A stretch of DNA of 50,355 nucleotides from Akkermansiaceae bacterium. Its GTDB lineage: Bacteria; Verrucomicrobiota; Verrucomicrobiia; Verrucomicrobiales; Akkermansiaceae. Below, piece by piece: positions 1 to 9,356 of this stretch. The translations under genes and the position numbers were made by a program. The notes under the pieces were generated by a model, which worked only from the letters and a program-made list of their open reading frames with translations, made no database searches and had not been told where the DNA came from. How positions within the stretch are numbered: position 1 is the stretch's first letter; each line of letters opens with the position of its first letter. The DNA is taken from NCBI GenBank assembly GCA_015062015.1, contig SUVM01000002.1, forward strand, positions 1 to 50,355, read 5' to 3'.

Positions 1-234
1 GCAACAAATCGGGCATATGCAAAGACGGTGGCAATTCAAGCTTTGGTACCATGCGCTTATTATACCACGACAAGGTGTCTTTGGAAATTCCGAAATACGT
101 TTACAAGCGACTTTTTAGAAGTTCCCTACTATAAATTACCTTTGCAGGTGACAGCGGTTTTCCCAAGCACTCCAACGCGCGAAGAGATGGGGATTTTGTC
201 TGTTCCACCTCAAGAACCAATAGAAATCAACAGC

Positions 235-1023
235 ATGAAAAAAACATTAATCGCCATCATGGCATTAAGCGGCATAGTTGCCGGAGCAACGGTAGATGAC
301 GCCTTGTTTGGAATCTCTGATTTCAAGGGGCTCACCTCCACTATAGACATTAACAACACCGGTGAGATCCTGACACTTACCGATAGTACAACAAAAGAAG
401 GTTATCTGGAAATTTCCGGGGCAGACTTTTCATATAACACCTACTCCACTCAAGATAATGGAACACAGAAAGCCAAAAGAGCCTACATTACCCTTACGTT
501 TGTTATAGACTTAGCAAAATTAACCACTCCTACGGCTGACACTCCGTTCTTTTTAGATAATGTTAATTGGGGAACGGTATTGACCACCGACAGCAAATTT
601 AAAGGCGCATGGGATGGAGTTACCTGGAACAATATTAACAACTATACAACAACAGCACTCGGTAATACCGGAACCGCCGTTTTAACATTCAACACAGGAT
701 GGGACGGAGTAACGGGAACAGAAGACACTACTATTTCTGACCCTGAAAGCACTGGCAATTGCTGCTATTCTCAGGTGTATCTTAATGGAGTACAAATCAG
801 CCAAACAGACAAAGGTAAAGGCCTTGCCCATGGACAGGTAGTAAATACAATCTTTATCAATGAAGCATTTGTTGGTGCCATAAAAGAAATGTACGTTCAC
901 AACAGCATGGTGCATGGTAACGAAGCTACAAAATTGTATAACTCCGTTATCCCGGAGCCGACCACAGCCACGCTGAGCCTGTTAGCCTTGGCAGGGCTGG
1001 CAGCACGTCGCCGCCGCAAGTAA
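235..1023 (+). CDS. PEP-CTERM sorting domain secreted protein
   Basis: A 262-residue exported protein. The start MKKTLIAIMALSG is chosen because it begins a good signal peptide (cleavage near residue 20); the frame stays open upstream to position 28 but that stretch has no secretory character. The C-terminus is a clear PEP-CTERM tail: PEPTTATLSLLALAGLA, a hydrophobic helix, followed by ARRRRK. In this family the tail is recognised by an exosortase, cleaved, and the protein is anchored or released at the surface, usually in organisms that make exopolysaccharide; an export cluster lies at 34-39 kb here. The middle is rich in Thr, Asn and Gly, probably beta-rich; I do not recognise a catalytic domain. 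No SD is visible. A terminator follows directly. Confidence 0.85.
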   Translation: MKKTLIAIMALSGIVAGATVDDALFGISDFKGLTSTIDINNTGEILTLTDSTTKEGYLEISGADFSYNTYSTQDNGTQKAKRAYITLTFVIDLAKLTTPTADTPFFLDNVNWGTVLTTDSKFKGAWDGVTWNNINNYTTTALGNTGTAVLTFNTGWDGVTGTEDTTISDPESTGNCCYSQVYLNGVQISQTDKGKGLAHGQVVNTIFINEAFVGAIKEMYVHNSMVHGNEATKLYNSVIPEPTTATLSLLALAGLAARRRRK

Positions 1024-1048
1024 AGCATTTTGGGGCAAACAGAATTCG

Positions 1049-1083
1049 AGCCGTCTGCGAGGAATCGGGGACGGCTTTTTATT
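1049..1083 (+). terminator. Rho-independent terminator after PEP-CTERM gene
   Basis: AGCCGTC (1049-1055) pairs with GACGGCT (1070-1076), followed by a T-rich run to 1083, 25 bp after the stop codon of the PEP-CTERM gene. Confidence 0.8.
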
Positions 1084-1166
1084 ATGCAAGGTTAGGGAAG
1101 CTTTTTTCATACTCGCTCCTTTCCGAACATTATATTACTCATTTTTAACAACAAAGGAAGCATTTT

Positions 1167-1316
1167 CCACATTTTCGGCACGAACTTTGGTGCAATTTCC
1201 CACATTTTCAGCACGAACTTTGGTGCAATTTCCCACATTTTCGGCACGAACTTTGGCACAAATCTCCACATTTTCGGCACGAACTTTGGATGTTTTTCCC
1301 ACATTTTGGGCACATA
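1167..1316. repeat. 33-bp tandem repeat, about 4.5 copies
   Basis: Units begin at 1167, 1200, 1233, 1266 and 1299 (last one partial and diverged), each with the core CCACATTTTCGGCACGAAC followed by TTTGG. The period of 33 is a multiple of three, so reading frames stay open through it on both strands, which produces repetitive spurious ORFs (for instance repeated FVPKMW units on the minus strand). It occupies most of the 400-bp gap between the PEP-CTERM gene terminator and the psd promoter. Function unknown. Confidence 0.85.
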
Positions 1317-1389
1317 AGGCGAACATATCTGCCATTTTTTTGCCGAAAAAGCGCTTATCGTGCAAGTATAAAGTGCTGCAAAATGAGCA

Positions 1390-1418
1390 TTGACAGCAGA
1401 GAAAATACCTGTTACCAT
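1390..1418 (+). promoter_or_regulatory. psd promoter (sigma70-like)
   Basis: TTGACA (1390-1395), 17-bp spacer, TACCAT (1413-1418). The predicted transcription start is about 1425, only a few bases before the ATG at 1428, implying an almost leaderless mRNA. Confidence 0.7.
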
Positions 1419-1427
1419 ATGGGGAGC

Positions 1428-2336
1428 ATGAACACAGCCCCCATCCGATACTACGATCGATACGATAAAAGCATCAAACAAGAAAAAATACTTGGCGAGA
1501 AATACCTGAAATGGATTTACGGCAATCCCTTGGGGCTATTAAGCTTACATATATTGGTAAAACGGGCGTTTTTCTCTTGGCTTTTGGGCAAAATAAAAAA
1601 CACGCGACGCAGCGCCAAGGATATTGCCCCTTTTGTGCGGGAATACCACATCAATACCGACGAGGTGTTGGAGCCAATGGACTCGTACCGGTGTTTTAAC
1701 GAGTTTTTCTACCGCAAGTTGAAACCGGGAGCACGCCCGATAGCGCCGGGCAACGTGGTGGTACTGCCGGCAGATGGCCGCCATATGGGCTGGCAAAAGG
1801 CATCAGAGATAAGCGGTGTGTTTGTAAAAGGCCAGCGGTTCGACCTTAAAGGCTTGCTGGGCAGCGAAGAGCTGGCGGAAAAATACAAGGACGGCACAGT
1901 GGTGCTCAGCCGCCTGTGCCCGGTGGACTACCACAGGTTCCATTTCGTGGCAGAGGGAACGCCGGAACAAGCCGTGCGCATACCGGGGCCGCTGGCAAGT
2001 GTATCTCCCTATTGCCTGCGCCGCAAGCTTTCTTGGCTGTGGACCAATAAAAGAGAGCTGACGGTACTGCACACCACCCGCGTGGGAGACGTCATTCAAT
2101 TGGCTGTAGGTGCCACGGGGGTGGGAGCCATCTTCCAAACCTATTCCCCCGGCGAGCGTGTGAGCAAAGGAGACGAGCAAGGGTATTTTGCCTTTGGCGG
2201 CTCTACGGTTATGACCTTTTTTGAGCCCGGGCGCATCACTTTGGCAGAGGACATTGCCACCAACACAGCCAAGGGGATGGAAACCTTTGCACGCTATGGC
2301 GATTTGCTGGGCAAAATTAACGACAGAATGTATTAA
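1428..2336 (+). CDS. psd: Phosphatidylserine decarboxylase
   Basis: A 302-residue protein that decarboxylates phosphatidylserine to phosphatidylethanolamine at the inner membrane. Family hallmarks are visible: PADGR (catalytic Asp), DYHRFHF (catalytic His region) and, near the C-terminus, GGSTVMTFF, in which the Ser of the G-S-T motif is the self-cleavage site that forms the pyruvoyl cofactor and splits the chain into beta and alpha subunits. The N-terminal section (IYGNPLGLLSLHILVKRAFF) resembles the membrane-associating part of longer Psd enzymes. ATG at 1428 is chosen because a TTGACA-N17-TACCAT promoter ends at 1418; the frame is open further upstream only because of the 33-bp repeat. A strong terminator follows. 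Confidence 0.93.
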   Translation: MNTAPIRYYDRYDKSIKQEKILGEKYLKWIYGNPLGLLSLHILVKRAFFSWLLGKIKNTRRSAKDIAPFVREYHINTDEVLEPMDSYRCFNEFFYRKLKPGARPIAPGNVVVLPADGRHMGWQKASEISGVFVKGQRFDLKGLLGSEELAEKYKDGTVVLSRLCPVDYHRFHFVAEGTPEQAVRIPGPLASVSPYCLRRKLSWLWTNKRELTVLHTTRVGDVIQLAVGATGVGAIFQTYSPGERVSKGDEQGYFAFGGSTVMTFFEPGRITLAEDIATNTAKGMETFARYGDLLGKINDRMY

Positions 2337-2360
2337 AACGCAGCCCAATCCCCCCATCTC

Positions 2361-2406
2361 AAAACAAGGCAAGCACTTACCTGTAAAGTGTTTGCCTTGT
2401 TTTTTC
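2361..2406 (+). terminator. Rho-independent terminator after psd
   Basis: An 18-bp arm (2361-2378, AAAACAAGGCAAGCACTT) pairs with 2386-2403 with one mismatch around a 7-nt loop, and the T-run continues to 2405. The A-rich 5' side would also allow termination from the other strand. Confidence 0.9.
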
Positions 2407-2447
2407 ATACCCGCGCTCCGGAATTTGGCGGCAGCGGAAAAAGGAGA

Positions 2448-2476
2448 TTGAAATTTGCCCCGGTATCGTGTAGAAT
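2448..2476 (+). promoter_or_regulatory. dnaE promoter (sigma70-like)
   Basis: TTGAAA (2448-2453), 17-bp spacer, TAGAAT (2471-2476). The predicted start is near 2483, five bases before the ATG at 2488, which is where DnaE homology begins. Confidence 0.7.
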
Positions 2477-2487
2477 GGGGGCGCGAT

Positions 2488-5400
2488 ATGGCCTTTACAC
2501 ACTTACACGTACACACAGAATACTCACTGTTGGATGGGATGATACACACAAAAGAGCTCATCAAACGGTGTGCCGAGCTGGGCATGAACTCCGTTGCCAT
2601 TACGGACCACGGCAACGTGTTTGCCGCCATCGAGTTCATGGTGAATGTGAAGAAGCACAACAAGGACATATTGGCATGGAACAAAGAGCACCCGGATGAA
2701 AAAAAGCCGGTATTCAAACCGATACTGGGTTGCGAAATCTATTTATCGCCCACGCCGATTGACGTCAAAAAACAAATACCCGGGCGCAGTAAATACACCC
2801 ATTTAGTTTTACTGTGCGAGAACAACCTGGGCTGGGAGAACCTGATAAAAATTGTGTCTCGGGGGCATTTGGACGGTTTCTATTACAAGCCGAGAGTAGA
2901 CATAGCAACTCTGCGGGAGTTTAGCCGAGGGTTGATATGCCTGACGGGCTGTATCTCCGGCCCGATGCAGGAGTGGATTTTGCAGGACCAGCCGGAAAAG
3001 GCGGAGGAAGTGCTGTTGGAGTTGATAGACATTTACGGCAAAGACAACCTGTTTGTGGAACTGCAGGACCACGAGCTGGAGGAAGAACGCCGCTGCACGC
3101 CGGAGCTGGTGCGCTTGGCACGCAAACACGATGTGGGCTTGGTGGTAACCAACGATGCCCACTTTTTACACGAAAGCGACCACGATGCGCACGACATCCT
3201 CATTTGCGTGGGCACCGGCAACAAACGTTTGGACGGTAAACGCATGCGCTACCCGCGCAGCGTCTATTTCAAAAGTGAGGAGGAGATGCGCCGGCTCTTC
3301 CCCGAATACCCGGATGCCTACGAAAACACCAACATTATTGCCGAGCGTTGCAATACCTCCATTAAGCTGGACTCCACCTCTACCGAGCGCTACCCGGAGT
3401 TTGCACCGGAAGACGGCTCCACCCGCGAGGAGTACCTGCGCAAAATCTGCTACCAAGGCTTGGCAGAGCGCTACGGCAAAGAACGTGCCGAAAATGATAC
3501 AGAGCTGCGCGCACGCCTGGATTACGAGCTGAGCATTATCAACCAGCTGCGTTTCCCCAGCTACTTCCTGATTACGGCAGACTTTATCAACTGGGCCAAA
3601 AACCATGATATACCCGTAGGCCCCGGGCGCGGCTCTGCCGCAGGCTCTCTGGTGGCCTATGTGATGAAGATTACCAACATAGACCCCTACGCCTTCGGGC
3701 TGATCTTCGAGCGATTCCTGAACCCGGAGCGTGTGAGCCCGCCGGATATTGATATCGACTTCTGCCAAAGCCGCCGCCCGGAGGTTATTGACTATGTGCG
3801 CCATAAATACGGAGAACGCGCTGTAACGCACATTATTACCTATGGCACCATGGGCGCAAAATCCGTTATCAAAGACGTAGCGCGCGTGCTGGATATGAGC
3901 TATGCGGACAGCGACCGCATTGCCAAACTCATCGAAAGCGGCCCCGGGGTGACTCTGGCTAAAAGCTACGATGCAAGCGAAGAGCTGCGCAACCTACTGC
4001 AAGACAGCACTTATGCCGAGGTGTGGGAATACGCTAAAAAGCTGGAAGGCACCGTGCGCAACGTTGGCATGCACGCTGCCGGCGTGGTGATTGGCGACCG
4101 CCCGTTGGACGAATATGTGGCTCTGACGCGAGACGACCTGAGCAACCCGCAGGGCGAAGTGGTAGCCCAATGCGATATGGGAGCTATTTACAACGCCGGC
4201 TTGCTGAAAATGGACTTCCTGGGGCTTAAAACACTCACCGTCATGAAGGATGCGGAGCGCTATGTGCGCTGGCGAGAGCCCGGCTTCTGCTACGATGCGG
4301 TAGATATACGAGATGCAGAGACCTTTGCCCTGCTGAACCGTGGCGACACCATGGGCGTGTTTCAGCTGGAATCCGGCGGCATGGTGGACACCTGCCGCCG
4401 CTACGGCATAGACAACATTGAAGACATTATCGCCCTGCTGGCATTGTACCGCCCCGGTGCCATGCAGTTTATGGACGACATGATTGCCGTAAAAAAAGGC
4501 TGGAAACAGGCGGAATACGAGCACCCGCTGCTCGAAACCGTATCCGGCCTGACCTACGGTGTGATGATTTACCAAGAGCAGGTGCAGGCTGCTGCCAAAT
4601 TGCTGGCCGGGTACACCCTGGGCGGTGCAGACTTGCTGCGCCGTGCCATGGGCCACAAAGACATGCAGGAAATGGCAGAGCAACGCCGCCGTTTCGTAAA
4701 AGGTTGCTGGGATGTTAACCAAATCGACGAAAAAACGGCCAATGCCATTTTCGACAAAATCCAGAAGTTCGCCGGCTACGGCTTCAACAAGTCTCACTCT
4801 GCCTGCTACGGCCACATTTCTTATTGGACGGCGTACCTGAAAGCCCATTACCCGGTGGAGTTTCTGTGCGGCCTCATGTCCAACGAAGCCACCAACGAAA
4901 AAATCGGCGTATTCATTCAAGAGGCCATCCGCATGGGCATAGAGGTGCTCGGCCCCTGTGTGAACCACTCTGCCGTTAAATTCCAACCGGAAACCATGCC
5001 CAACGGCCACCTTGCCGTACGCTTTGGCTTGGCCTCTGTTAAGAGTATGAGCTCCGAAACCGTGAGTGTGATTGTGGCAGAGCGAGAAAAAAACGGTCCC
5101 TACAAGAGCTTGGAAGACTTCTGCTACCGCATACCGCCGCAAAGCGTGCGCCGCAACCAAATAGAAGTGCTGGTGCAATGCGGGGCTTTTGATTGCCTGC
5201 ATATTTGCCGTGCACAGTTGTTCGAAAAGATAGAGCAATGCCTTAGCGGAGCTGCCAGCGTGCACAAAGATAATGCAGCGGGGCAAATGGCCCTGTTTGA
5301 CATGCAAGAGACAACCTCTGCCCCCACAGAACGCGTCATTTTACAAGAGTGGCCCAAAGAAAAACGCTTGGACGAAGAGAAGTTCTTAACCGGGGCCTAC

Positions 5401-6000
5401 TTTACCGGCAACCCGCTGGATAGTATGCGTGGCATTATTGATGCACCCAAGTACACCGCCATCGGCACTCTGCCCGATTTAACGGCAGACGAAATACGCG
5501 GCCAGCACGAGATGGCAGGCATGCTGCGCGCCGTGAGCATCAAAGTATCCAAAAGCGGACAAAAATTTGCCATTATTACGGTAGAAGATTTTACCGGCAG
5601 CACGGAAGCACTGGTATGGGGGGAAAACTTCTCCAAGGCATTAGAGGTGGAGGGCTTGTTGCAGGAAGGCAGTTTCTTACGGTTCCGGGCCGGTATACAG
5701 GAGGACGAAAAAACGGGCGGCAAAAAAGTATCTGCCCGTGGTTTGGAATTGCTGGACAGCGGCAGCAAAAAACGCCGCAGCAAAGCCCCCGCGCATTACG
5801 AAATTGTGCTCAACACAGCCAGACACAATGCCGAAGATTTGCAGCTTATTAAAGATATTTTGCGGGATTACCCCGGTAAAACCCCCGTGCACATTATCTT
5901 CCGTAACTCCCTGGGTAACCGCGCCGGCATAGAACTGGGAGAACGCTACCGCATTACCCCCGGCCCGCAATTGGAAGAACGGCTTTCCCTCTACTCGTAA
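2488..6000 (+). CDS. dnaE: DNA polymerase III subunit alpha
   Basis: A 1170-residue replicative polymerase subunit, full length for the DnaE family. It starts MAFTHLHVHTEYSLLDG, the N-terminal PHP domain. The C-family polymerase core follows: GPGRGSAAGS, then PDIDIDF with the catalytic aspartates at about 420 and 422, MHAAGVVIGD, MGVFQLESGGM and GFNKSHSACYG. A helix-hairpin-helix region and an OB fold (from about residue 1005, EMAGMLRAVSIKV) complete it. An in-frame TTG at 2455 is preceded by AAGGAG, but it lies upstream of the predicted transcription start and adds residues not typical of DnaE, so ATG 2488 is preferred. A 125-bp gap to leuC follows. Confidence 0.97.
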   Translation: MAFTHLHVHTEYSLLDGMIHTKELIKRCAELGMNSVAITDHGNVFAAIEFMVNVKKHNKDILAWNKEHPDEKKPVFKPILGCEIYLSPTPIDVKKQIPGRSKYTHLVLLCENNLGWENLIKIVSRGHLDGFYYKPRVDIATLREFSRGLICLTGCISGPMQEWILQDQPEKAEEVLLELIDIYGKDNLFVELQDHELEEERRCTPELVRLARKHDVGLVVTNDAHFLHESDHDAHDILICVGTGNKRLDGKRMRYPRSVYFKSEEEMRRLFPEYPDAYENTNIIAERCNTSIKLDSTSTERYPEFAPEDGSTREEYLRKICYQGLAERYGKERAENDTELRARLDYELSIINQLRFPSYFLITADFINWAKNHDIPVGPGRGSAAGSLVAYVMKITNIDPYAFGLIFERFLNPERVSPPDIDIDFCQSRRPEVIDYVRHKYGERAVTHIITYGTMGAKSVIKDVARVLDMSYADSDRIAKLIESGPGVTLAKSYDASEELRNLLQDSTYAEVWEYAKKLEGTVRNVGMHAAGVVIGDRPLDEYVALTRDDLSNPQGEVVAQCDMGAIYNAGLLKMDFLGLKTLTVMKDAERYVRWREPGFCYDAVDIRDAETFALLNRGDTMGVFQLESGGMVDTCRRYGIDNIEDIIALLALYRPGAMQFMDDMIAVKKGWKQAEYEHPLLETVSGLTYGVMIYQEQVQAAAKLLAGYTLGGADLLRRAMGHKDMQEMAEQRRRFVKGCWDVNQIDEKTANAIFDKIQKFAGYGFNKSHSACYGHISYWTAYLKAHYPVEFLCGLMSNEATNEKIGVFIQEAIRMGIEVLGPCVNHSAVKFQPETMPNGHLAVRFGLASVKSMSSETVSVIVAEREKNGPYKSLEDFCYRIPPQSVRRNQIEVLVQCGAFDCLHICRAQLFEKIEQCLSGAASVHKDNAAGQMALFDMQETTSAPTERVILQEWPKEKRLDEEKFLTGAYFTGNPLDSMRGIIDAPKYTAIGTLPDLTADEIRGQHEMAGMLRAVSIKVSKSGQKFAIITVEDFTGSTEALVWGENFSKALEVEGLLQEGSFLRFRAGIQEDEKTGGKKVSARGLELLDSGSKKRRSKAPAHYEIVLNTARHNAEDLQLIKDILRDYPGKTPVHIIFRNSLGNRAGIELGERYRITPGPQLEERLSLYS

Positions 6001-6051
6001 AATAGGGCGCAATCGCACAGCCAACGCCCGCAGTGAGCAGGCGCTTCGCGT

Positions 6052-6081
6052 GTCATGATTGTCATGATGCCGCGCGGCATC
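6052..6081 (+). promoter_or_regulatory. Operator-like palindrome and direct repeats before leuC
   Basis: Two direct copies of GTCATGA (6052-6058 and 6061-6067, 9-bp period) run into a perfect 16-bp palindrome GATGCCGCGCGGCATC (6066-6081) that abuts the -35 box of the leuC promoter. The position suits a transcription factor site; the regulator is unknown. Confidence 0.5.
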
Positions 6082-6110
6082 TTGACTCTACCCGTTGCGG
6101 CTGGTATAAT
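6082..6110 (+). promoter_or_regulatory. leuCD promoter (sigma70-like)
   Basis: TTGACT (6082-6087), 17-bp spacer, perfect TATAAT (6105-6110). The predicted start is about 6117, giving a leader of only about 9 nt before ATG 6126. Confidence 0.8.
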
Positions 6111-6125
6111 GCGTGGCTGAAAACC

Positions 6126-7565
6126 ATGGGTAAAACATTATACAAAAAAGTATGGGATGCGCACACGGTGGGGATATTGCCGGATGGGCGCACACAGCTC
6201 TTTATTGCAACTCATTTTGTGCATGAGGTAACCTCCCCCCAAGCCTTTGCCATGCTGCGAGAGCTCAACCTACCCGTACTCCACCCGGAGCGCACCTTTG
6301 CCACCGTGGACCACATTATACCCACAGACAACCAATGCGAACCGCTGGCCGATAAAAGAGCCCAAACCATGCTCAACGCCCTGCGAGATAACACTGCGGC
6401 TGCCGGAATCCGGTTTTTCGACTTACCAACAGGCTACCAAGGCATTGTACACTCCATTGGCCCGGAGCTGGGCATTACCCAACCGGGTATGACCATCGTT
6501 TGCGGAGACTCTCACACAGCTACACACGGTGCCGTGGGGGCTATTGCCATGGGTATTGGTACCACGCAGGTGCGAGATGTATTGGCCACCCAAACCTTGG
6601 CCATGCTTCCCCTTAAAGTACGCAATGTGCGGGTAGAGGGCACATTGCGCCCCGGCGTAACGGCAAAGGACGTAGCCCTCTACATCATCGGCAAGCTCGG
6701 CGCAGACGGCGGCTTGGGCTACGCGTACGAGTTCGGCGGCTCGGCCATAGAAGATATGGAGATGGATGGCCGTTTCACCCTTTGCAACATGGCCATAGAA
6801 GGGGCGGCACGCTGCGGCTATGTAAACCCGGATGCCAAAACCTTTGCCTACCTGAAAGGGCGCCCCTACGCCCCCAAAGGCGCAGCTTGGGATGCCGCCG
6901 TAGCGCGTTGGAAGAGCTTTGCCAGCGATGCCGATGCAGAATATGATGATGTTGTCGTGTTTGATGCAGCCGACATTGAGCCTACGGTAACATGGGGTAT
7001 TTCTCCGGATATGAGCATAGGGATAAACGGCTGCATACCTGCCCCGCAAGACGCCCCGGATGCCGAAACCCGCAAAGCGCGCACCACCGCATTGGAATAC
7101 ATGCAACTGCAAGCCGGCGACAAGCTCAAGGGCATGCCCATCAACGTTGTGTTCATCGGCTCTTGCACCAATGGCAGAATCTCGGATTTTCGCGCCGTTG
7201 CCCCCTACCTCAAAGGGCGTAAAGTGGCAGCCGGTGTGCAGGCCTTGGCAGTGCCCGGCTCTCAAATGACAGCCCTGCAGTGCGAGGCAGAGGGCATTGC
7301 AGACATTTTCCGGGCGGCCGGCTTTGAATGGCGCTTGGCCGGTTGCTCTATGTGCTTGGCCATGAACCCCGATAAACTGCAAGGAGACCAAATTTGCGCC
7401 AGCACCAGCAACCGCAACTTCAAAGGGCGCCAAGGCAGCCCCACAGGGCGTACATTGCTCATGAGCCCGCTGATGGCCGCCGCCGCCGCTGTTACCGGCA
7501 CCGTGGCGGACCCGCGCGAAGTGTTCGGCATACCGACCGAGAGTTTATCCACCGTTAATTGCTAA
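6126..7565 (+). CDS. leuC: 3-isopropylmalate dehydratase large subunit
   Basis: A 479-residue subunit of isopropylmalate isomerase, which with LeuD converts 2-isopropylmalate to 3-isopropylmalate in leucine synthesis. The aconitase-fold signatures are clear: [10 protein letters not shown] near residue 130 and the three [4Fe-4S] ligands C347 (GSCTNGR), C407 and C410 (GCSMC). Length matches bacterial LeuC. ATG 6126 ([16 protein letters not shown]) is chosen because it matches the family N-terminus and sits 15 bp after a perfect -10 box; the frame is open upstream to 6033. leuD starts 14 bp after the stop codon, so the two form an operon. leuA and leuB are not in the window. Confidence 0.96.
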   Translation: MGKTLYKKVWDAHTVGILPDGRTQLFIATHFVHEVTSPQAFAMLRELNLPVLHPERTFATVDHIIPTDNQCEPLADKRAQTMLNALRDNTAAAGIRFFDLPTGYQGIVHSIGPELGITQPGMTIVCGDSHTATHGAVGAIAMGIGTTQVRDVLATQTLAMLPLKVRNVRVEGTLRPGVTAKDVALYIIGKLGADGGLGYAYEFGGSAIEDMEMDGRFTLCNMAIEGAARCGYVNPDAKTFAYLKGRPYAPKGAAWDAAVARWKSFASDADAEYDDVVVFDAADIEPTVTWGISPDMSIGINGCIPAPQDAPDAETRKARTTALEYMQLQAGDKLKGMPINVVFIGSCTNGRISDFRAVAPYLKGRKVAAGVQALAVPGSQMTALQCEAEGIADIFRAAGFEWRLAGCSMCLAMNPDKLQGDQICASTSNRNFKGRQGSPTGRTLLMSPLMAAAAAVTGTVADPREVFGIPTESLSTVNC

Positions 7566-7579
7566 TCATCCCCACGCTC

Positions 7580-8188
7580 ATGCCCCTCAACAAAATTACC
7601 AGCATCTGCGGAAAAGCCGTACCCGTAGTAGGTGCAGATATGGACACGGACCGCATCATCCCTGCCCGCTTCCTGAAATGCGTTACATTTGATGAACTGG
7701 CCGGCACCATGTTCTACGATGAGCGTTTCCATGCAGACGGCAGCTCCAAAGGCCACGCTATTGATGCCCCGCAACATGCAGGTGCCTCTATCATCTTCGG
7801 CGGGGAAAACTTCGGCTGCGGGTCCTCCCGCGAGCATGCACCGCAAGCCATCAAACGCAGCGGCATACGCGCCATTGTGGCAGAGTCTTTCGCGGAGATA
7901 TTCTTCGGCAACAGCTCCGGCATCGGCATGCCCTGCGTTTGCGCAGCACACGATGCCCTGCAACAAGCCATCCGCATTGCAGAAGAAGCCCCGGAGACCC
8001 GCTGGACGCTCGATTTAACAAGCATGACCCTGAGCTGCCCCCAAACCACCATCGCTATCTCCATGCCGGCAGAGCCCCGCGAGGCCCTAATGCAAGGGCG
8101 CTGGGATGCCGTGGTAGAGCTCATGAATGCGCCGGAAGCCGTAAAAGCCTTGGCAGCCGCATTACCCTGCCCGTCTTCTTCTCTGTAA
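7580..8188 (+). CDS. leuD: 3-isopropylmalate dehydratase small subunit
   Basis: A 202-residue partner of LeuC that forms the swivel domain closing over the substrate. It shows GADMDTDRIIPARFL at the N-terminus and the GGENFGCGSSREHAPQAI motif around residue 75-90, both diagnostic of LeuD, and then FAEIFFGNSSGIGMP. ATG 7580 is preferred over a TTG at 7559 that would overlap the leuC stop. Second gene of the leuCD operon; the following unknown gene begins 14 bp after the stop and may be co-transcribed. Confidence 0.96.
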   Translation: MPLNKITSICGKAVPVVGADMDTDRIIPARFLKCVTFDELAGTMFYDERFHADGSSKGHAIDAPQHAGASIIFGGENFGCGSSREHAPQAIKRSGIRAIVAESFAEIFFGNSSGIGMPCVCAAHDALQQAIRIAEEAPETRWTLDLTSMTLSCPQTTIAISMPAEPREALMQGRWDAVVELMNAPEAVKALAAALPCPSSSL

Positions 8189-8202
8189 AACACACGCCTC
8201 GT

Positions 8203-9312
8203 ATGCTCGCCCTCATCTCACCCCTGATAACGCACGGTATTATCGACAATACCGTACAGGGGCTTATCGACCTGCGCTTTTGGTGCACGGATGAAAAAGA
8301 GCCTTTACATATACGGCTCGGCGGCGACTGCCTGCGAGATATAGCCGGCTGCCGCATCAAATTTACCAATCCTACACCAACACCGCTCAAGGACGAGCCG
8401 GAGTTGCTGCGCTCCCTGCGGCACGAGCCGCACCACTTCACGGCCGGAGACATCACCTTCTCTCGCAGAGTACCCGATGCAGATAACCGAGGCGCCATCA
8501 GCAATTACTTATATATCGAGTTCTTTGTCGATACCGACAAACGCATCCTGTTAGAGTTTAACACAGCCCGCTTCGAAATATCGCTCCCGCAATGGGAGCA
8601 AAGCTGGGAGGATGACAACGTGCAGCAATTGCTCAACAGAGATGCCCTGCGCGCGCATATACGCACCAATGTTGCACAATACAAAGGCCCCTCCCTACTG
8701 GCACTGCAAAACGGCATGCCACCCTGCCATTGGGATTATACCCTCAACCGCGCAGAGGCCTACATGGCCATTTACCCCTCCGTCCACGCCAAATACGGCC
8801 CGGAGCCCGGCGGCTATCTTTCTGCCGCCTACGTTATGGACCGGGTGGAGTTTTTAGGCAAACTGGCATCCGAAGACGAAGCCCACATGCCGCCCGATGA
8901 AGAAACCATGAGCAAAGATTGGGAGGTAACGGATTTTTTGAGCTCGGTACAGGCAGAAGCCGTACAACGCGCCATGCACCACAAGATGTTCAAAAACGCC
9001 TCTCGCATGACGATTTTGGTGCAGTCCCTGATAATCAACGGAGATGAAAGTGCCAAAGGCACAGCCAACGCCACGGTGTATCTGAACACCTACGCAGGGA
9101 TAGTGTCTCACCTGCTGGCTACACTGCTGCTGACAGAAGAAAAGGAATTTGAAGAACTCACCATTGCCAGGCTCCACAAGCTTATCTTGCGGCTCGATGA
9201 GCTCGGAGACCACACCGGCATCTTCCCGGAAAAAACAGCAGCCGTCTTAAATGCAGCGGCACAAAAATTGCGCAACAACATGAGCAGCCTGTTAGAAACC
9301 CTGCACCGCTGA
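8203..9312 (+). CDS. Conserved-type protein of unknown function
   Basis: A 369-residue soluble-looking protein beginning MLALISPLITHGIIDNTVQG. I do not recognise the family. There is no signal peptide and no obvious membrane segment. The N-terminal 150 residues look beta-rich (RFWCTDEKEPLHIRLGGDCL), and the C-terminal half looks helical, including NRAEAYMAIYPS and the final helices AAAQKLRNNMSSLLETLHR. It sits 14 bp after leuD and 38 bp before a DeoR-type regulator, so it may be part of the leuCD transcript. The open frame extends upstream to 7939 but that part overlaps leuD; ATG 8203 is the first start outside leuD. Confidence 0.7.
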   Translation: MLALISPLITHGIIDNTVQGLIDLRFWCTDEKEPLHIRLGGDCLRDIAGCRIKFTNPTPTPLKDEPELLRSLRHEPHHFTAGDITFSRRVPDADNRGAISNYLYIEFFVDTDKRILLEFNTARFEISLPQWEQSWEDDNVQQLLNRDALRAHIRTNVAQYKGPSLLALQNGMPPCHWDYTLNRAEAYMAIYPSVHAKYGPEPGGYLSAAYVMDRVEFLGKLASEDEAHMPPDEETMSKDWEVTDFLSSVQAEAVQRAMHHKMFKNASRMTILVQSLIINGDESAKGTANATVYLNTYAGIVSHLLATLLLTEEKEFEELTIARLHKLILRLDELGDHTGIFPEKTAAVLNAAAQKLRNNMSSLLETLHR

Positions 9313-9356
9313 TTTTTCTTTCCCCATCCCCTGCATCGCGTTTTCAAACTATGTAC

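Noticed and set aside
1..234. Upstream in-frame extension of the PEP-CTERM gene from position 28
   Set aside because: Has no secretory signal at its start and would bury the clear signal peptide at residue 70; nothing else recognisable in this stretch.
1107..1481. Minus-strand ORF with repeated FVPKMW units
   Set aside because: Explained by the 33-bp repeat, which keeps all frames open; it overlaps the psd promoter and start and has no SD. Kept only as an idea under the repeat finding.
2441..2490. TTG start at 2455 for dnaE with AAGGAG upstream
   Set aside because: It lies before the predicted transcription start, adds residues foreign to DnaE, and the family N-terminus fits ATG 2488.
3994..5307. 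437-residue minus-strand ORF inside dnaE
   Set aside because: Complete antisense overlap with a clear dnaE; composition His/Ala/Val-rich and without recognisable domains.
6423..7433. 336-residue minus-strand ORF inside leuC
   Set aside because: Antisense shadow of an unambiguous leuC.
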